Assembly (NCBI RefSeq): GCF_021010565.1
Contig: NZ_JAJNAY010000001.1
Coordinates: 910,001 to 974,000 of the forward strand
DNA: 64,000 nt
Reading direction: 5' to 3'
Source: Chryseobacterium turcicum
GTDB lineage: Bacteria > Bacteroidota > Bacteroidia > Flavobacteriales > Weeksellaceae
Shown here one piece after another: positions 1-8,382 of this stretch (its first letter is position 1; every line of letters begins with the position of its first letter). The position numbers and the translations under genes were made by a program. The notes beneath the pieces are model-generated. The model worked only from the letters and a program-made list of their open reading frames with translations. It had not been told where the DNA came from and searched no databases.

Positions 1-266
1 TAACCCATTACCACGACAACACCACCACTTGGGCAGCCACCATGTTCCTCATACATTTCGTAGCCTGCAAAAGCACCAATTTCTATGGAATCTGAATTTT
101 TATCAAGAAGATATTCTATTCTTTCTCTGGCTGTCATTTTCCCTTCGTCACGAAGTTTCTGAAGTTTTTTTTCACCGCCTCCTTTTTTTATTTCGGTCAG
201 CAAACGGTTTATTTCAGATAATTTTAATTTATTTTGATCTTCTCTTTTGTTAAATTCAATATCCAT
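1..266 (-). CDS. acyl-CoA carboxylase, carboxyltransferase beta subunit (5' part only)
   Basis: The first 88 codons of a minus-strand gene that runs off the left edge, starting at the ATG whose complement is at 264-266. The product begins MDIEFNKRED, has a charged coiled N-terminus, then GKMTARERIEYLLD, IEIGAFAGYEMYEEHGG and CPSGGVVVVMG. This matches the N-terminus of propionyl-/methylcrotonyl-type acyl-CoA carboxylase beta subunits, which move carboxyl from biotin to acyl-CoA in the cytoplasm. The exact acyl substrate cannot be told from this piece. Family assignment is firm; the rest of the gene lies outside the window. Confidence 0.88.
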   Translation of the reverse strand, partial: MDIEFNKREDQNKLKLSEINRLLTEIKKGGGEKKLQKLRDEGKMTARERIEYLLDKNSDSIEIGAFAGYEMYEEHGGCPSGGVVVVMG

Positions 267-732
267 GAAATTTATATTTTAATCTGGCTAAAGATACTAT
301 TTTTAAAAAAAGTAATAAAATATGTTTATTTTGTTTTAATCGATTGATTATTAGAAAATTATGAATTTTTTAACAAATAAGCTGTTTTTTTTGGTGCATA
401 TTTTGCTAACTTTACAATAGAGTAGTAGAAATGAAAGTTTCTATATAAATACTCAATTCCTAGTTTATTTTTTTAATAGTTTATTATTTGAAGGCCCTGA
501 AAGTTGCATAAGTTTTCAGGGTTTTTAGATTTTATACCTTTCTATTTTATGTTTATTGTTTAGAATTTCATTAATAAGCTAATTAACGGCTTAAATTTTT
601 TGACTGAATCAGCAGCTTAGAATTATCATTAGAAATAATAATCGTAATCTGATATTTTTTTAAATTTAATGAAAAGCTATTTGTAAATTTGTATGTTTAT
701 ATTAAAAACATTAAATAAGTGACAAACCTATA
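267..732. other. intergenic region, 466 bp, with possible short transcript
   Basis: AT-rich spacer between the divergent carboxylase gene and the gene at 733. No open frame of useful size is visible on either strand. It holds a TAACTTTA element near 406-413, which resembles a Bacteroidetes -7 box, and a clear intrinsic terminator at 495-526. Together these could delimit a non-coding RNA of about 100 nt on the plus strand. A TAAATTTG -7 box at 684-691 fits the promoter of the next gene. Confidence 0.4.
495..527 (+). terminator. Rho-independent terminator with no obvious upstream gene
   Basis: Perfect 8-bp stem, CCCTGAAA (495-502) with TTTCAGGG (514-521), followed by a run of five T. No coding gene on the plus strand precedes it in the window, so it may end a small RNA or act on read-through from the left. 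Confidence 0.65.
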
Positions 733-1674
733 ATGAAGAGCTATTTCGGAATTATTTTTTCAACTTTTTATGCACTAATTTTTAGAATTTTAGTTGAATT
801 TGGTATTCTTGATATTAATTCATGGACGTACATTATTCTTGTACCATTCGTGATGGGATATATTCCGTTTTTGTTTGATAAAAAGGCTTTTATGGAAAGT
901 AGATTAAAATCTGTATTCTTTCCATTATTAAGTGTTACATTATTTCTATTTATTGCATTTATCACAAGGCTGGAAGATTTGGGATGTTTTATTCTTCTGT
1001 TTCCACCATACGTATTTTTTTCGGTGATACTTAGTTTCATTTTCAGGCACCTTTTGAATGCAGATGATTCAAATTTTTCAAATAAACTTAACAAAAATAG
1101 CTTACTGATTTTAGTGTTGCCTATACTGTTGGGAAATATTGAAAAGCATATCGTTAAAAAAGAATCTCAGCTTACCGTTTCTCAAAAAAATATAATTAAT
1201 GCTCCAAAAGAAAAAATTTGGAATCATTTATTTTCTGTTCCTGATCTTACACATTATGTAGAAAAGTCTACATTTAATTATTTTGGATTTCCAAATCCTA
1301 TTAAATCTGAATATGATCAACAATCAAATACAAGATTAGGATATTTCAGTAATGGAATTATTTTGAATGAAAGTGTTGTAGAGTCAAAGCATCTGGAAGA
1401 ATTGAGTTTTAAAATAAATGTTGAAAAATCTAACCTCAAAAGCAGTCAGACTTTCAATCATATTCTAAGAAATAAGAATTTAATTTTCGATAATATCACA
1501 TACAAATTGAGAAGTTTAGATGAAAATACAACTGAGCTTACTTTGGTTTGTGATTATAAAGTGAAGTCTAATATTCCGTTTTATGGAGAGTTTTGGTCAA
1601 AAAATATTATTCTAGATTTTGAGCATAAACTTTTGAATGCCCTGAAAAGGCAAAATGAAATCCAAATCCATTAA
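733..1674 (+). CDS. membrane protein with C-terminal SRPBCC-like domain
   Basis: Encodes 313 residues. The N-terminal ~140 residues hold about four hydrophobic segments (near residues 5-30, 35-50, 60-80 and 85-110), and a further short hydrophobic stretch ends near residue 138. The remainder is soluble. From about residue 150 (QKNIINAPKEKIWNHLFSVPDL) it has the start pattern of an SRPBCC/polyketide-cyclase fold: a beta strand ending in 'I.AP...IW..L', then a helix. It ends with a strand-rich region and a final helix. Such domains bind hydrophobic ligands, but the ligand here is unknown. A TAAATTTG box at 684-691 lies about 40 bp upstream. I do not recognise a named family for the full length. 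Confidence 0.7.
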   Translation: MKSYFGIIFSTFYALIFRILVEFGILDINSWTYIILVPFVMGYIPFLFDKKAFMESRLKSVFFPLLSVTLFLFIAFITRLEDLGCFILLFPPYVFFSVILSFIFRHLLNADDSNFSNKLNKNSLLILVLPILLGNIEKHIVKKESQLTVSQKNIINAPKEKIWNHLFSVPDLTHYVEKSTFNYFGFPNPIKSEYDQQSNTRLGYFSNGIILNESVVESKHLEELSFKINVEKSNLKSSQTFNHILRNKNLIFDNITYKLRSLDENTTELTLVCDYKVKSNIPFYGEFWSKNIILDFEHKLLNALKRQNEIQIH

Positions 1675-1726
1675 AAAAGTATCTTAAAAAAACAAATTCA
1701 ACAATTTAATTAGGTTAGACATTACC

Positions 1727-2605
1727 ATGCAGAAATTAGCACTTTTCAGATTACATTTAATCGTTTTTTTATGGGGTTTTACAGCAATTTTAGGAAAGCT
1801 GATTACCGCCAATGCCCATATTCTTGTTTTCTACAGAATGCTATTTGCTGCCATATTTCTTTATGCATTTATAAGGATTTATAAAAAAGAAAGCATTAAA
1901 GTTTCAAAAAAACTATTCTTTCAATTATCAGGAGTTGGTTTTTTTATGGCGCTGCACTGGTATTGCTTTTTTTATTCGATAAAAGTTTCTAATGTTTCTA
2001 TTGCTTTAAGTTGTCTCTCGTTATCTACTTTGTTTGCTTCGGTTTTGGAGCCTATTGTTTTTAAAAGGAAAATTGATATTTCAGAAGTGGTAATGGGAAC
2101 GGTGATTGTAGCCTGCATCTTGCTTATTTTCAAAACAGAATTTCAATATAAAGAAGGAATTTTTTATGGCGTTCTGTGCGCTATTTTCGGAACCGTATTT
2201 TCAGTTTTTAATGGGAAACTTTTCGGTAAAACCAGTTCTGGAAATATTATTTTTTACGAAATTTTCTCAGGATGGTTTATTTTGATGTTATTTTACCTCG
2301 TGACGGGACAAATGATGCAGATGAAGGAAATAAATTATAGAGATCTTGCGTTAATAGGCTTATTGGCAAGTGTATTTACAGCGTATCCTATGTTTGAATC
2401 TGTGAAGCTGATGAAATATATTTCGCCTTTCACTTTAATTTTAACAGTTAATTTAGAACCAGTTTACGGAATTATACTAGCTTTTTTTATCTTTGGAGAA
2501 TCAGAACACATGAGCCCAGTATTTTATGTTGCATCTTTGGTTATGATTTTGGCTATTGTGGTAAACGCACTGATAAAAACTAGAAAACAAAAAAACATTA
2601 ACTAA
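1727..2605 (+). CDS. EamA/DMT-family transporter
   Basis: 292 residues that are almost entirely hydrophobic, with about ten membrane helices in two EamA halves. The start HLIVFLWGFTAILGKLI and the repeated 'ANAHILVFYRMLFAA' and 'ISPFTLILTVNLEPVYGIIL' signatures are typical of RhaT/EamA drug/metabolite transporters of the inner membrane. The substrate cannot be inferred. The stop is 14 bp before the next ATG, so it probably shares a transcript with the PorV/PorQ-family gene. Confidence 0.85.
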   Translation: MQKLALFRLHLIVFLWGFTAILGKLITANAHILVFYRMLFAAIFLYAFIRIYKKESIKVSKKLFFQLSGVGFFMALHWYCFFYSIKVSNVSIALSCLSLSTLFASVLEPIVFKRKIDISEVVMGTVIVACILLIFKTEFQYKEGIFYGVLCAIFGTVFSVFNGKLFGKTSSGNIIFYEIFSGWFILMLFYLVTGQMMQMKEINYRDLALIGLLASVFTAYPMFESVKLMKYISPFTLILTVNLEPVYGIILAFFIFGESEHMSPVFYVASLVMILAIVVNALIKTRKQKNIN

Positions 2606-2619
2606 GTATCCATTTCTAC

Positions 2620-3702
2620 ATGATGAAAAAATATCTATTATTAGTATTTTCCCTTTTATTTGGGTTTTCTCAATCTCAGATTATCAGAAAATATTCCAAC
2701 GAATTTTTAAATATAGGAGCCGGCGCCCGAGGAATCGGTATGGGTGGTGCTGTGATGACTAGTCAGGATGATGTATATTCACCGATGTGGAATCCCGCAG
2801 GTTTAAACGGTATTACCCGAGATTGGCAAGGGGCGGCAATGCACGCAGAATATTTTGAATCTATCGCTAAATATGATTATTTGGCTTACGCAAAAGTTTT
2901 AGAAACAGGTGTTTTCGGAGTTTCTGTAGTTCGTTTAGGAGTTGATAATATTTTAAATACAACTCAGCTAATCGATACGGAAGGAAATATCGATTATGAT
3001 AAAATTACTAAATTCTCACAATCAGATTATGCAGGAATTATTTCTTACGCATTCAATCCTGGTGGAAATCCGAAATTGGATGTCGGTGTAAATGCTAAAA
3101 TTGTTTACAGAAATGTAGGAAAATTTGCAAGCGGATATGGTTTTGGTTTTGATGTTGGAGCTATTTATAAAGCTGATAATGGCTGGAAATTCGGTGGTGT
3201 TCTTCGTGACGCTACCACAACAGTCAACTTCTGGAGTGTAAATCAAAAAGAATTGTCTACCATTGTCAATGGTGAAGAATTTAACCCTGCTCCAACCGAT
3301 AAAATGGAATTAACAATGCCGAAGCTAAATGCAGGAGCAAGTAAATTATTCAATATAAACAGCAGTTTGTATGTTTTACCAGAAGCCGGAATTAATGTAG
3401 ATTTTGCTAAAACGGCGGCTCTTCTTTCAACAGATTTTGCAAGTATCACACCATATGCCGGAGCTGAATTAGGATATCAGAAAATGATTTTTGTGAGATT
3501 GGGAGTCAACAGATTTCAGTCGATTACAGATATTGAAGATCTTCAGCGAAAAGTTTCTTTTCAGCCAAGTGCAGGTATTGGAATCCGTTACAGAGGTTTA
3601 ACGCTTGACTATGCGATCAGTAATTCTGGAATCGGAGGTTCTAATTTTTATTCTAATTTCTTCTCATTAAAACTAGATATGGGAGAATTTAGAAATGACT
3701 AA
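2620..3702 (+). CDS. PorV/PorQ-family outer-membrane protein
   Basis: 360 residues with an N-terminal signal peptide (to about residue 19, ...FSQSQ), then the hallmark start of the PorV/PorQ (UPF0164-like) barrel: FLNIGAGARGIGMGGA and 'YSPMWNPAGL'. These are FadL-like barrels of the Bacteroidetes outer membrane. PorV shuttles type IX secretion substrates and PorQ takes part in attachment, but many paralogues have unknown roles. The sequence does not show which this is. Two adjacent ATG codons (2620 and 2623) are both possible starts. It sits in a compact three-gene run with a transporter and a secreted protein. Confidence 0.82.
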   Translation: MMKKYLLLVFSLLFGFSQSQIIRKYSNEFLNIGAGARGIGMGGAVMTSQDDVYSPMWNPAGLNGITRDWQGAAMHAEYFESIAKYDYLAYAKVLETGVFGVSVVRLGVDNILNTTQLIDTEGNIDYDKITKFSQSDYAGIISYAFNPGGNPKLDVGVNAKIVYRNVGKFASGYGFGFDVGAIYKADNGWKFGGVLRDATTTVNFWSVNQKELSTIVNGEEFNPAPTDKMELTMPKLNAGASKLFNINSSLYVLPEAGINVDFAKTAALLSTDFASITPYAGAELGYQKMIFVRLGVNRFQSITDIEDLQRKVSFQPSAGIGIRYRGLTLDYAISNSGIGGSNFYSNFFSLKLDMGEFRND

Positions 3703-3723
3703 TTTTAGGTTTAAATAAATTTT

Positions 3724-4479
3724 ATGAAAAAGTTATCGATTATAATATCATCTTTTTGTGTCATGCTATCGTATGCACAGAAAGTATCAGATTATAAATA
3801 TGTAGTAGTTCCAAGTTCGTTTGAAGGTTTTAAAAAGAATAATTATGGGCTTAGTGCATTTCTAACTAAAAATATGAAAGCTAAGAAATATGTTGTGATT
3901 TCTGAAAACAGAGGGCAATGGCCGGAAGAAGCCAATGTGAATCCTTGTAGTGTCTTAAACGCTGACGTTATTAACGATAGTAACTTTCTTAGAAACAAAA
4001 TTATTTTAGAATTTAAAGATTGTAATAATAAAGTTATTTCTTCACAAAAAGGAATTACGTCTATTAAAGAATACGAAGAAGGCTTTAAAGATGCTTTATC
4101 TGAAACTTTTGCGAGGATTCCGGTTGCTAGCCCTATTGAAAATACAGAGTATAAAAAAGAAATTAAAGTTATAGAAGCTGTGCCGCAAATACCTCAAGTA
4201 AACGAACAAAAGCCTCAAACTTTAAGAGCTGTAAAATACAGTAATGGAAAATTAAACCTTCAGAAAATTCAGATTGATGCTGCTCAGTTTATTCTAGTAG
4301 ACGGAAACAGCTCTGTTCCTTTTGCTACTTTCAAGGAAACGACTAAAAAAGACGTTTTCAGAGTTAAACTTAGTTCAGGTGAATCTACCACAGGTTATTA
4401 TGAAAATGGAAATTTAGTGATTGAAATTCCAAGAAGTAATGATGAGTATTCTAAAGAAGTGTTTGCTCCTGTAAAATAA
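3724..4479 (+). CDS. secreted protein of unknown function downstream of PorV/PorQ-like gene
   Basis: 251 residues with a signal peptide (KKLSIIISSFCVMLSYAQ). The mature part has a domain of about 120 residues ending in KDALSETFARIP, then a linker rich in Pro, Gln and Glu, and a beta-rich C-terminal domain (ESTTGYYENGNLVIEIPR). It starts 21 bp after the PorV/PorQ-like gene and is followed by a strong terminator, so it is likely the last gene of that transcript. I do not recognise the family; the position suggests a periplasmic or outer-membrane partner. Confidence 0.75.
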   Translation: MKKLSIIISSFCVMLSYAQKVSDYKYVVVPSSFEGFKKNNYGLSAFLTKNMKAKKYVVISENRGQWPEEANVNPCSVLNADVINDSNFLRNKIILEFKDCNNKVISSQKGITSIKEYEEGFKDALSETFARIPVASPIENTEYKKEIKVIEAVPQIPQVNEQKPQTLRAVKYSNGKLNLQKIQIDAAQFILVDGNSSVPFATFKETTKKDVFRVKLSSGESTTGYYENGNLVIEIPRSNDEYSKEVFAPVK

Positions 4480-4506
4480 TTAAAAAACTTTTCCACAAAA
4501 AATAAA

Positions 4507-4540
4507 AAGCCTTACCCGAAAATTTCAGGTAAGGCTTCCT
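4507..4540. terminator. bidirectional Rho-independent terminator
   Basis: Perfect 10-bp stem AAGCCTTACC (4507-4516) / GGTAAGGCTT (4528-4537). An A-run lies on its left and a short pyrimidine-rich stretch on its right, between the convergent genes 3724-4479 and 4566-5135. Confidence 0.85.
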
Positions 4541-4565
4541 TAAAATAAACCATAAAAAACTAAAA

Positions 4566-5135
4566 TTAAGGCATCAATACCGTGTCAATTACATGTATTA
4601 CACCATTTGATTGATTCACGTCTGCAATGGTAACTTTTGCTTTGTTACCTTTTGCATCGGTTACATATAAATCTTTTCCTTTCGTCCAGAAAGTTAATTG
4701 TTCTCCTTGTACTGTTTTCATCATTGCTTTACCATTTCCTGCTTTCACGGCTGCCCAAACTTGTTTAGCACTGTACTTTCCAGGTAAAACGTGGTACGTT
4801 AAAATCTTTGTAAGCATTGCCTTATTCTCAGGTTTTACCAGATTCTCTACTGTTCCTTTAGGTAATTTTGCGAATGCAGCATCGGTAGGAGCGAAAACGG
4901 TAAACGGACCTTTACTTTGCAATGTTTCTACTAAACCAGCTGCTTTTACTGCGGCAACCAAAGTTTTATGATCTTTAGAATTTACTGCATTTTCAATAAT
5001 GTTTTTCGAAGGATACATTGCTGCACCACCTACCATTACTGTTTTTTCTTTCATTTGCTGTGCAGCTGCATTTCCACTGAATGCGAATGATAAAGCCACC
5101 ATTCCGAATACTGCGATTTTTGATCTTGTGTTCAT
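4566..5135 (-). CDS. secreted fasciclin (FAS1) domain protein
   Basis: 189 residues: signal peptide to about residue 25 ([11 protein letters not shown]), then one FAS1 domain (about 45-188). It has both conserved blocks: the H1 region with [17 protein letters not shown] and the C-terminal H2 region with [16 protein letters not shown]1 proteins mediate adhesion or protein binding outside the cell. The gene is divergent from an ECF sigma/anti-sigma pair across a 250 bp spacer. This layout recalls other bacteria where a fasciclin protein lies next to a SigK-type sigma/anti-sigma locus, so it may be a target of that sigma factor (inference). Confidence 0.92.
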   Translation of the reverse strand: MNTRSKIAVFGMVALSFAFSGNAAAQQMKEKTVMVGGAAMYPSKNIIENAVNSKDHKTLVAAVKAAGLVETLQSKGPFTVFAPTDAAFAKLPKGTVENLVKPENKAMLTKILTYHVLPGKYSAKQVWAAVKAGNGKAMMKTVQGEQLTFWTKGKDLYVTDAKGNKAKVTIADVNQSNGVIHVIDTVLMP

Positions 5136-5324
5136 TTCCTTAATTTTTTTTAATTATTATTGAGTAAGTATTTTTGTTTGTTATCATCATCTACGAAGAT
5201 CAAATTGTTTTAGATTTAAGAATTTTAATTTTAACAAAAATTAACTGTAATTGATTATTTTTTAATCAATTCTGTGTGGTATGTAATTTTTAAAAGTTTT
5301 TTCTCATTGTTTACTTTATTTCAT

Positions 5325-5332
5325 TACATTTG
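5325..5332 (+). promoter_or_regulatory. -7 box for the ECF sigma gene
   Basis: TACATTTG matches the Bacteroidetes -7 consensus TAnnTTTG exactly. A TTG lies upstream at 5307-5309, with a spacing of 15 rather than 19. Transcription would begin near 5338-5340, which leaves only a very short leader before the sigma reading frame. Confidence 0.5.
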
Positions 5333-5386
5333 GAATGAAATAAAATCACTATTAAAACAAAATATTCTGAAGACGAACTTATCGTT

Positions 5387-5896
5387 TTGTTGAGACAGCA
5401 AAATGAATCTGGTTTTCATCACTTGTATGATAACTATTCGGGTGCATTATATGGTGTAATCCTCAGAATTGTTCAGTCTAAAGAATATACAGAAGAAATT
5501 ATTCAGGATGTTTTTGTGAAAATCTGGAATTCTATTCATCAATATGATGCTGCGAAAGGAAGATTTTATACTTGGATGATTAATATCGCCAGAAATACGG
5601 CCATTGATTATCTTAAATCTAAAAGTTTCCAAAACCAACTTAAAAACCAACCTTTACCAGATTTCGTATATGAGAATGCGGAACTTTCAACTACCAATAA
5701 TTCAGATTTTATTGGGTTTAATAAAGTGCTCGAAAGTTTGGAATCTGATAAGCAAGAACTCATTGATCTTGCCTACTATCAAGGGTTTACGCAGAGTGAA
5801 ATATCAGAAAAACTGAATATGCCTTTAGGTACTGTTAAGACAAAAATGCGAAATGCATTGATTAAATTAAAAGACTTGTTAAAAGATTATCAATAA
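5387..5896 (+). CDS. ECF-type RNA polymerase sigma factor
   Basis: At least 169 residues. Region 2 runs from GFHHLYDNYSGALYGV through YTEEIIQDVFVKIW to RFYTWMINIARNTAIDYL. Region 4 holds the helix-turn-helix FTQSEISEKLNMPLGTVKTKMRNAL. The start is a problem. The frame has no ATG or GTG; this entry uses the first TTG, but the open frame continues upstream to a stop at 5336-5338, with family-like residues (KTKYSEDELIVL). The true start may be ATC 5345 or ATT 5351. The stop is one base before the TTG of the anti-sigma gene, so the two are probably translationally coupled. Confidence 0.88.
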   Translation: MLRQQNESGFHHLYDNYSGALYGVILRIVQSKEYTEEIIQDVFVKIWNSIHQYDAAKGRFYTWMINIARNTAIDYLKSKSFQNQLKNQPLPDFVYENAELSTTNNSDFIGFNKVLESLESDKQELIDLAYYQGFTQSEISEKLNMPLGTVKTKMRNALIKLKDLLKDYQ

Positions 5897-5897
5897 A

Positions 5898-6722
5898 TTG
5901 GATAGTAAAGAATACATATCATCCGGAATTCTAGAATCGTACATTCTAGGTCTTGCTTCTCCCGAGGAAGCAGGTATTTTGGAGTGTGTGATGAAGAATA
6001 ATGCAGAAGTGAAAGCCGCTTATGAAGAAGCGCAGCAAACTTTTGAATTGCTTGCAACGGCGCAGGCGGTGACACCACCCAACGATTTAAAATCAAAAAT
6101 CTGGGATAAAATTCAACTTGAACAAAAAGTTGTCGATGAAAAACCAATAATTCCAATCCATAATGTTGAGCCTAAAACAGAATCTCAACAGGCAACGCAG
6201 GAAATAAAAGTAGAAAAGAATAACAACTGGAAAAACTTTGCAGTCGCAGCGTCTGTTTTATTTCTAGTAAGTATCGGAGGCAATTTGTATTGGATGAATA
6301 GCCAAAGTGATATTAAAAAAGAACTGGCAGATTTAAAATCTGATAAGCAGTCTCAAAATCTTGCGATGCAGAATCTTGAGCAAAAACTGAAGATTACTTC
6401 AAACCCAAATATGCTTAAAATTGTTTTGGCAGGAGTTGAAAAACATCCTGAATCCAACGCAGTAGTCTATTGGGACAAAACGTCCAAAGATGTTTATTTA
6501 ACGGCAAATAGTCTACCAAAAGCTCCGGAAGGAATGCAATATCAGCTTTGGGCAATTGCAGATGGAAAACCTGTAAGTGCAGGAATGTACACCGACGAAA
6601 AAGATGCTAAAATAGCTTTGTCAACCATTCCAAAGGCAGAAGCTTTTGCTATTACTTTGGAAAAAGAAGGCGGAAGTACAGTTCCTACCATGGAAAATAT
6701 GTATGTAATGGGAGGGGTTTAA
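5898..6722 (+). CDS. membrane anti-sigma factor (RskA-like)
   Basis: 274 residues starting with TTG right after the sigma stop codon (no ATG available). Residues 1-75 form the helical anti-sigma region (SGILESYILGLASPEEAGILE). A proline- and glutamate-rich linker and one membrane helix follow at about 114-132 (FAVAASVLFLVSIGGNLYW), then a coiled segment. The periplasmic RskA-type domain comes last, with NAVVYWDKTSKDVYLTAN and QYQLWAIADGKPVSAG. It should hold the upstream ECF sigma at the membrane. A strong terminator follows, so this is a two-gene operon. Confidence 0.88.
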   Translation: MDSKEYISSGILESYILGLASPEEAGILECVMKNNAEVKAAYEEAQQTFELLATAQAVTPPNDLKSKIWDKIQLEQKVVDEKPIIPIHNVEPKTESQQATQEIKVEKNNNWKNFAVAASVLFLVSIGGNLYWMNSQSDIKKELADLKSDKQSQNLAMQNLEQKLKITSNPNMLKIVLAGVEKHPESNAVVYWDKTSKDVYLTANSLPKAPEGMQYQLWAIADGKPVSAGMYTDEKDAKIALSTIPKAEAFAITLEKEGGSTVPTMENMYVMGGV

Positions 6723-6748
6723 TTTCCTTTTAAACAATAATAAAATGA

Positions 6749-6780
6749 AAATCTCTTATCATATCGATAAGAGATTTTTT
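6749..6780 (+). terminator. Rho-independent terminator of the sigma/anti-sigma operon
   Basis: Perfect 12-bp stem AAATCTCTTATC (6749-6760) / GATAAGAGATTT (6766-6777) ending in a T-run, 26 bp after the anti-sigma stop. Confidence 0.9.
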
Positions 6781-6783
6781 ATT

Positions 6784-7105
6784 CTATTTAGCATTAAAAA
6801 ATTCCCAAATCACTTTCGCTTTAGATTTTCCTAAAATTTCTTCTAACGTTTCAAGGTTAGCTTCTTTGATTCTTTTTACTGATTTTAATTTAGATAAAAG
6901 CAACTCAATTGTTTTTTCACCAACCCCCGGAATTTCCTCCAGCTCAGATTTTATGGTAGAATTGGTGCGTCTTGCTCTGTGATGTTTTCCCCCAAAGCGG
7001 TGCGCTTCATCACGCACTTGCTGTAAAATTTTAAGAGTTTCAGATTTTTTATCAAGGTATAAAGGAATAGGGTCTTCGGGAAAGAAAATTTCTTCCAGTC
7101 TTTTG
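6784..7105 (-). pseudogene. uvrC: truncated duplicate of the uvrC 3' end
   Basis: The sequence aligns base for base, at an offset of 1599, with the last ~320 bp of the intact uvrC (8383-8704). It encodes the same C-terminal helix-hairpin-helix region, from about KRLEEIFFPEDPIP to KAKVIWEFFN, ending NAK instead of NCN. I count roughly 20 base differences, of which only three or four codons change the residue (e.g. G for V, A for S). The frame is intact but has no start region. Homology stops near 7105. It is a displaced 3' end, not a working gene. Confidence 0.9.
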
Positions 7106-7260
7106 CCACTCTAACAACGACTTTTTTTGAATTTTCAGGCATAAAAAAAGTTTATAGAAACAAAGTTCAATAAACTTTCTGTATCATTCGTAATAATCGG
7201 CATTACAAATAATTTTACCAACTATCTTTGACTATTAGATTGAAAACAGATTCAGTCATA

Positions 7261-7513
7261 ATTAATTATGAATGTCCGTTTTCAGTCATACGCCTGTAAC
7301 ACCTATTATTACAAGGTTATCGACGATTTTATTGCAATATATGTCTGATTTAATCTGTGAAATGAGTTCATTAAGGTGTAATTTAAGATATTTTCGTTTG
7401 ATTTCAGGGTGAAATCTTAAAAAATAAACAACGTATCTTGTTGAATTATAGGGTAGTAGTCAGTAAATTGATTAATTACGGATATACATATAATTAATAA
7501 TAGTTAAATGATG
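7261..7513. repeat. dispersed ~250 bp repeat, copy 1
   Basis: Nearly the same sequence recurs at 22606-22859 in the same orientation, from ATGAATGTCCGTTTTCAGTC to TTAATTACGGATATACATAT and the following TAAATGATGA. Both copies keep an open minus-strand frame of over 50 codons that ends in VIIGVTGV and a stop at 7286, with no start codon. This copy lies inside the rearranged uvrC locus. In copy 2 the right end forms the leader of the gene at 22854. Here that position has only ATGATGATTGAGTAA, so no gene follows. The rest of the gap, to 7651, is AT-rich with nothing recognisable. Confidence 0.85.
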
Positions 7514-7651
7514 ATTGAGTAATTTATTTTGAGCTTGTTTCAAAATACAGATTATTCAGTGTGTTTTTAATTTAGCAATGAAATAAAATTACGAAAATAA
7601 AAATCAAATTTATCCGATATAATAGTGAGTAAAATTTAAATAGAGATTTAA

Positions 7652-8338
7652 TTATTGATTAAGAAATAATATTAATTTAACCAAACTTTCTTCTCTGTTG
7701 AATTTTATTTTATTACTGTCGAAAAAAGAATTGAGTTCGCTGTTTTTTTCAGGATATAATTCTAATATTTCTTTTTTCCCTTTTAAAAGTTTATAATTTC
7801 CTTTTTCAGTTTTCACATAATATGTCGGTTCATTTTCTTTGAAACTAATTATTTTATCCTTTTTACCAAAAGAATTTTTTTTAGAATCTGAAAAAGATTC
7901 GACTTTAATAGATTGTTTTTTAAGAAGAGAGTTTTTCCCATCTACAAGTAGAAAATAATAACCAGGCTTATTGTCATTATTTACATCAGCTAAAACAAGA
8001 GTTTTATTAATAGGGTTTTCAAAAATAATTTTAGAATAGGGCTCTTGTTTTAATAAAGTATAATTTATATTATCTTTCTGATACTGGATTTCGTCAGTAT
8101 AAATATCGTACCTCATGAGAGAAGATTCATTACAGCAAGTAGATTTAGCTATTACAAAATCTTTTGTAAGAAAAGGAGAGCCTTCAATTGCATTATAATC
8201 TAAAGTCTCTTCTTTTACTCCTGTAAAAGTATTTGCTTCTAGTGCCACACCAGGACGTACACCTGCTTCTAGGCTTGCAATTTGTGAATGAAAAATATTA
8301 ATAGAACAAAAAAAGGAAAGTACAAGTGATTTTTTCAT
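7652..8338 (-). CDS. secreted protein of unknown function inserted at the uvrC 3' end
   Basis: 228 residues with a signal peptide (MKKSLVLSFFCSINIFHSQ). The mature part has a Cys-Cys pair (STCCNESSLMRYD) and an 'LADVNNDNKPGYYFLLVD' segment that resembles a calcium-binding or FG-GAP-like loop. It is lysine-rich at the C-terminus. No family is recognised. It lies between the intact uvrC and the displaced second uvrC 3' end, so it arrived or was duplicated with that rearrangement. A TATATTTG -7 box (complement of 8356-8363) lies just downstream of uvrC and probably serves this gene. Confidence 0.7.
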   Translation of the reverse strand: MKKSLVLSFFCSINIFHSQIASLEAGVRPGVALEANTFTGVKEETLDYNAIEGSPFLTKDFVIAKSTCCNESSLMRYDIYTDEIQYQKDNINYTLLKQEPYSKIIFENPINKTLVLADVNNDNKPGYYFLLVDGKNSLLKKQSIKVESFSDSKKNSFGKKDKIISFKENEPTYYVKTEKGNYKLLKGKKEILELYPEKNSELNSFFDSNKIKFNREESLVKLILFLNQ

Positions 8339-8382
8339 AATTAATTTTTATCAAACAAATATAATATTTTTTTTAATTCTAA

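Noticed and set aside
29..253. 74-codon plus-strand frame at the left edge
   Set aside because: It is antisense to the acyl-CoA carboxylase N-terminus, which is clearly coding on the minus strand.
6951..7142. 63-codon minus-strand frame at the end of the uvrC duplicate
   Set aside because: It is a different frame over the uvrC relic and has no independent coding signal.
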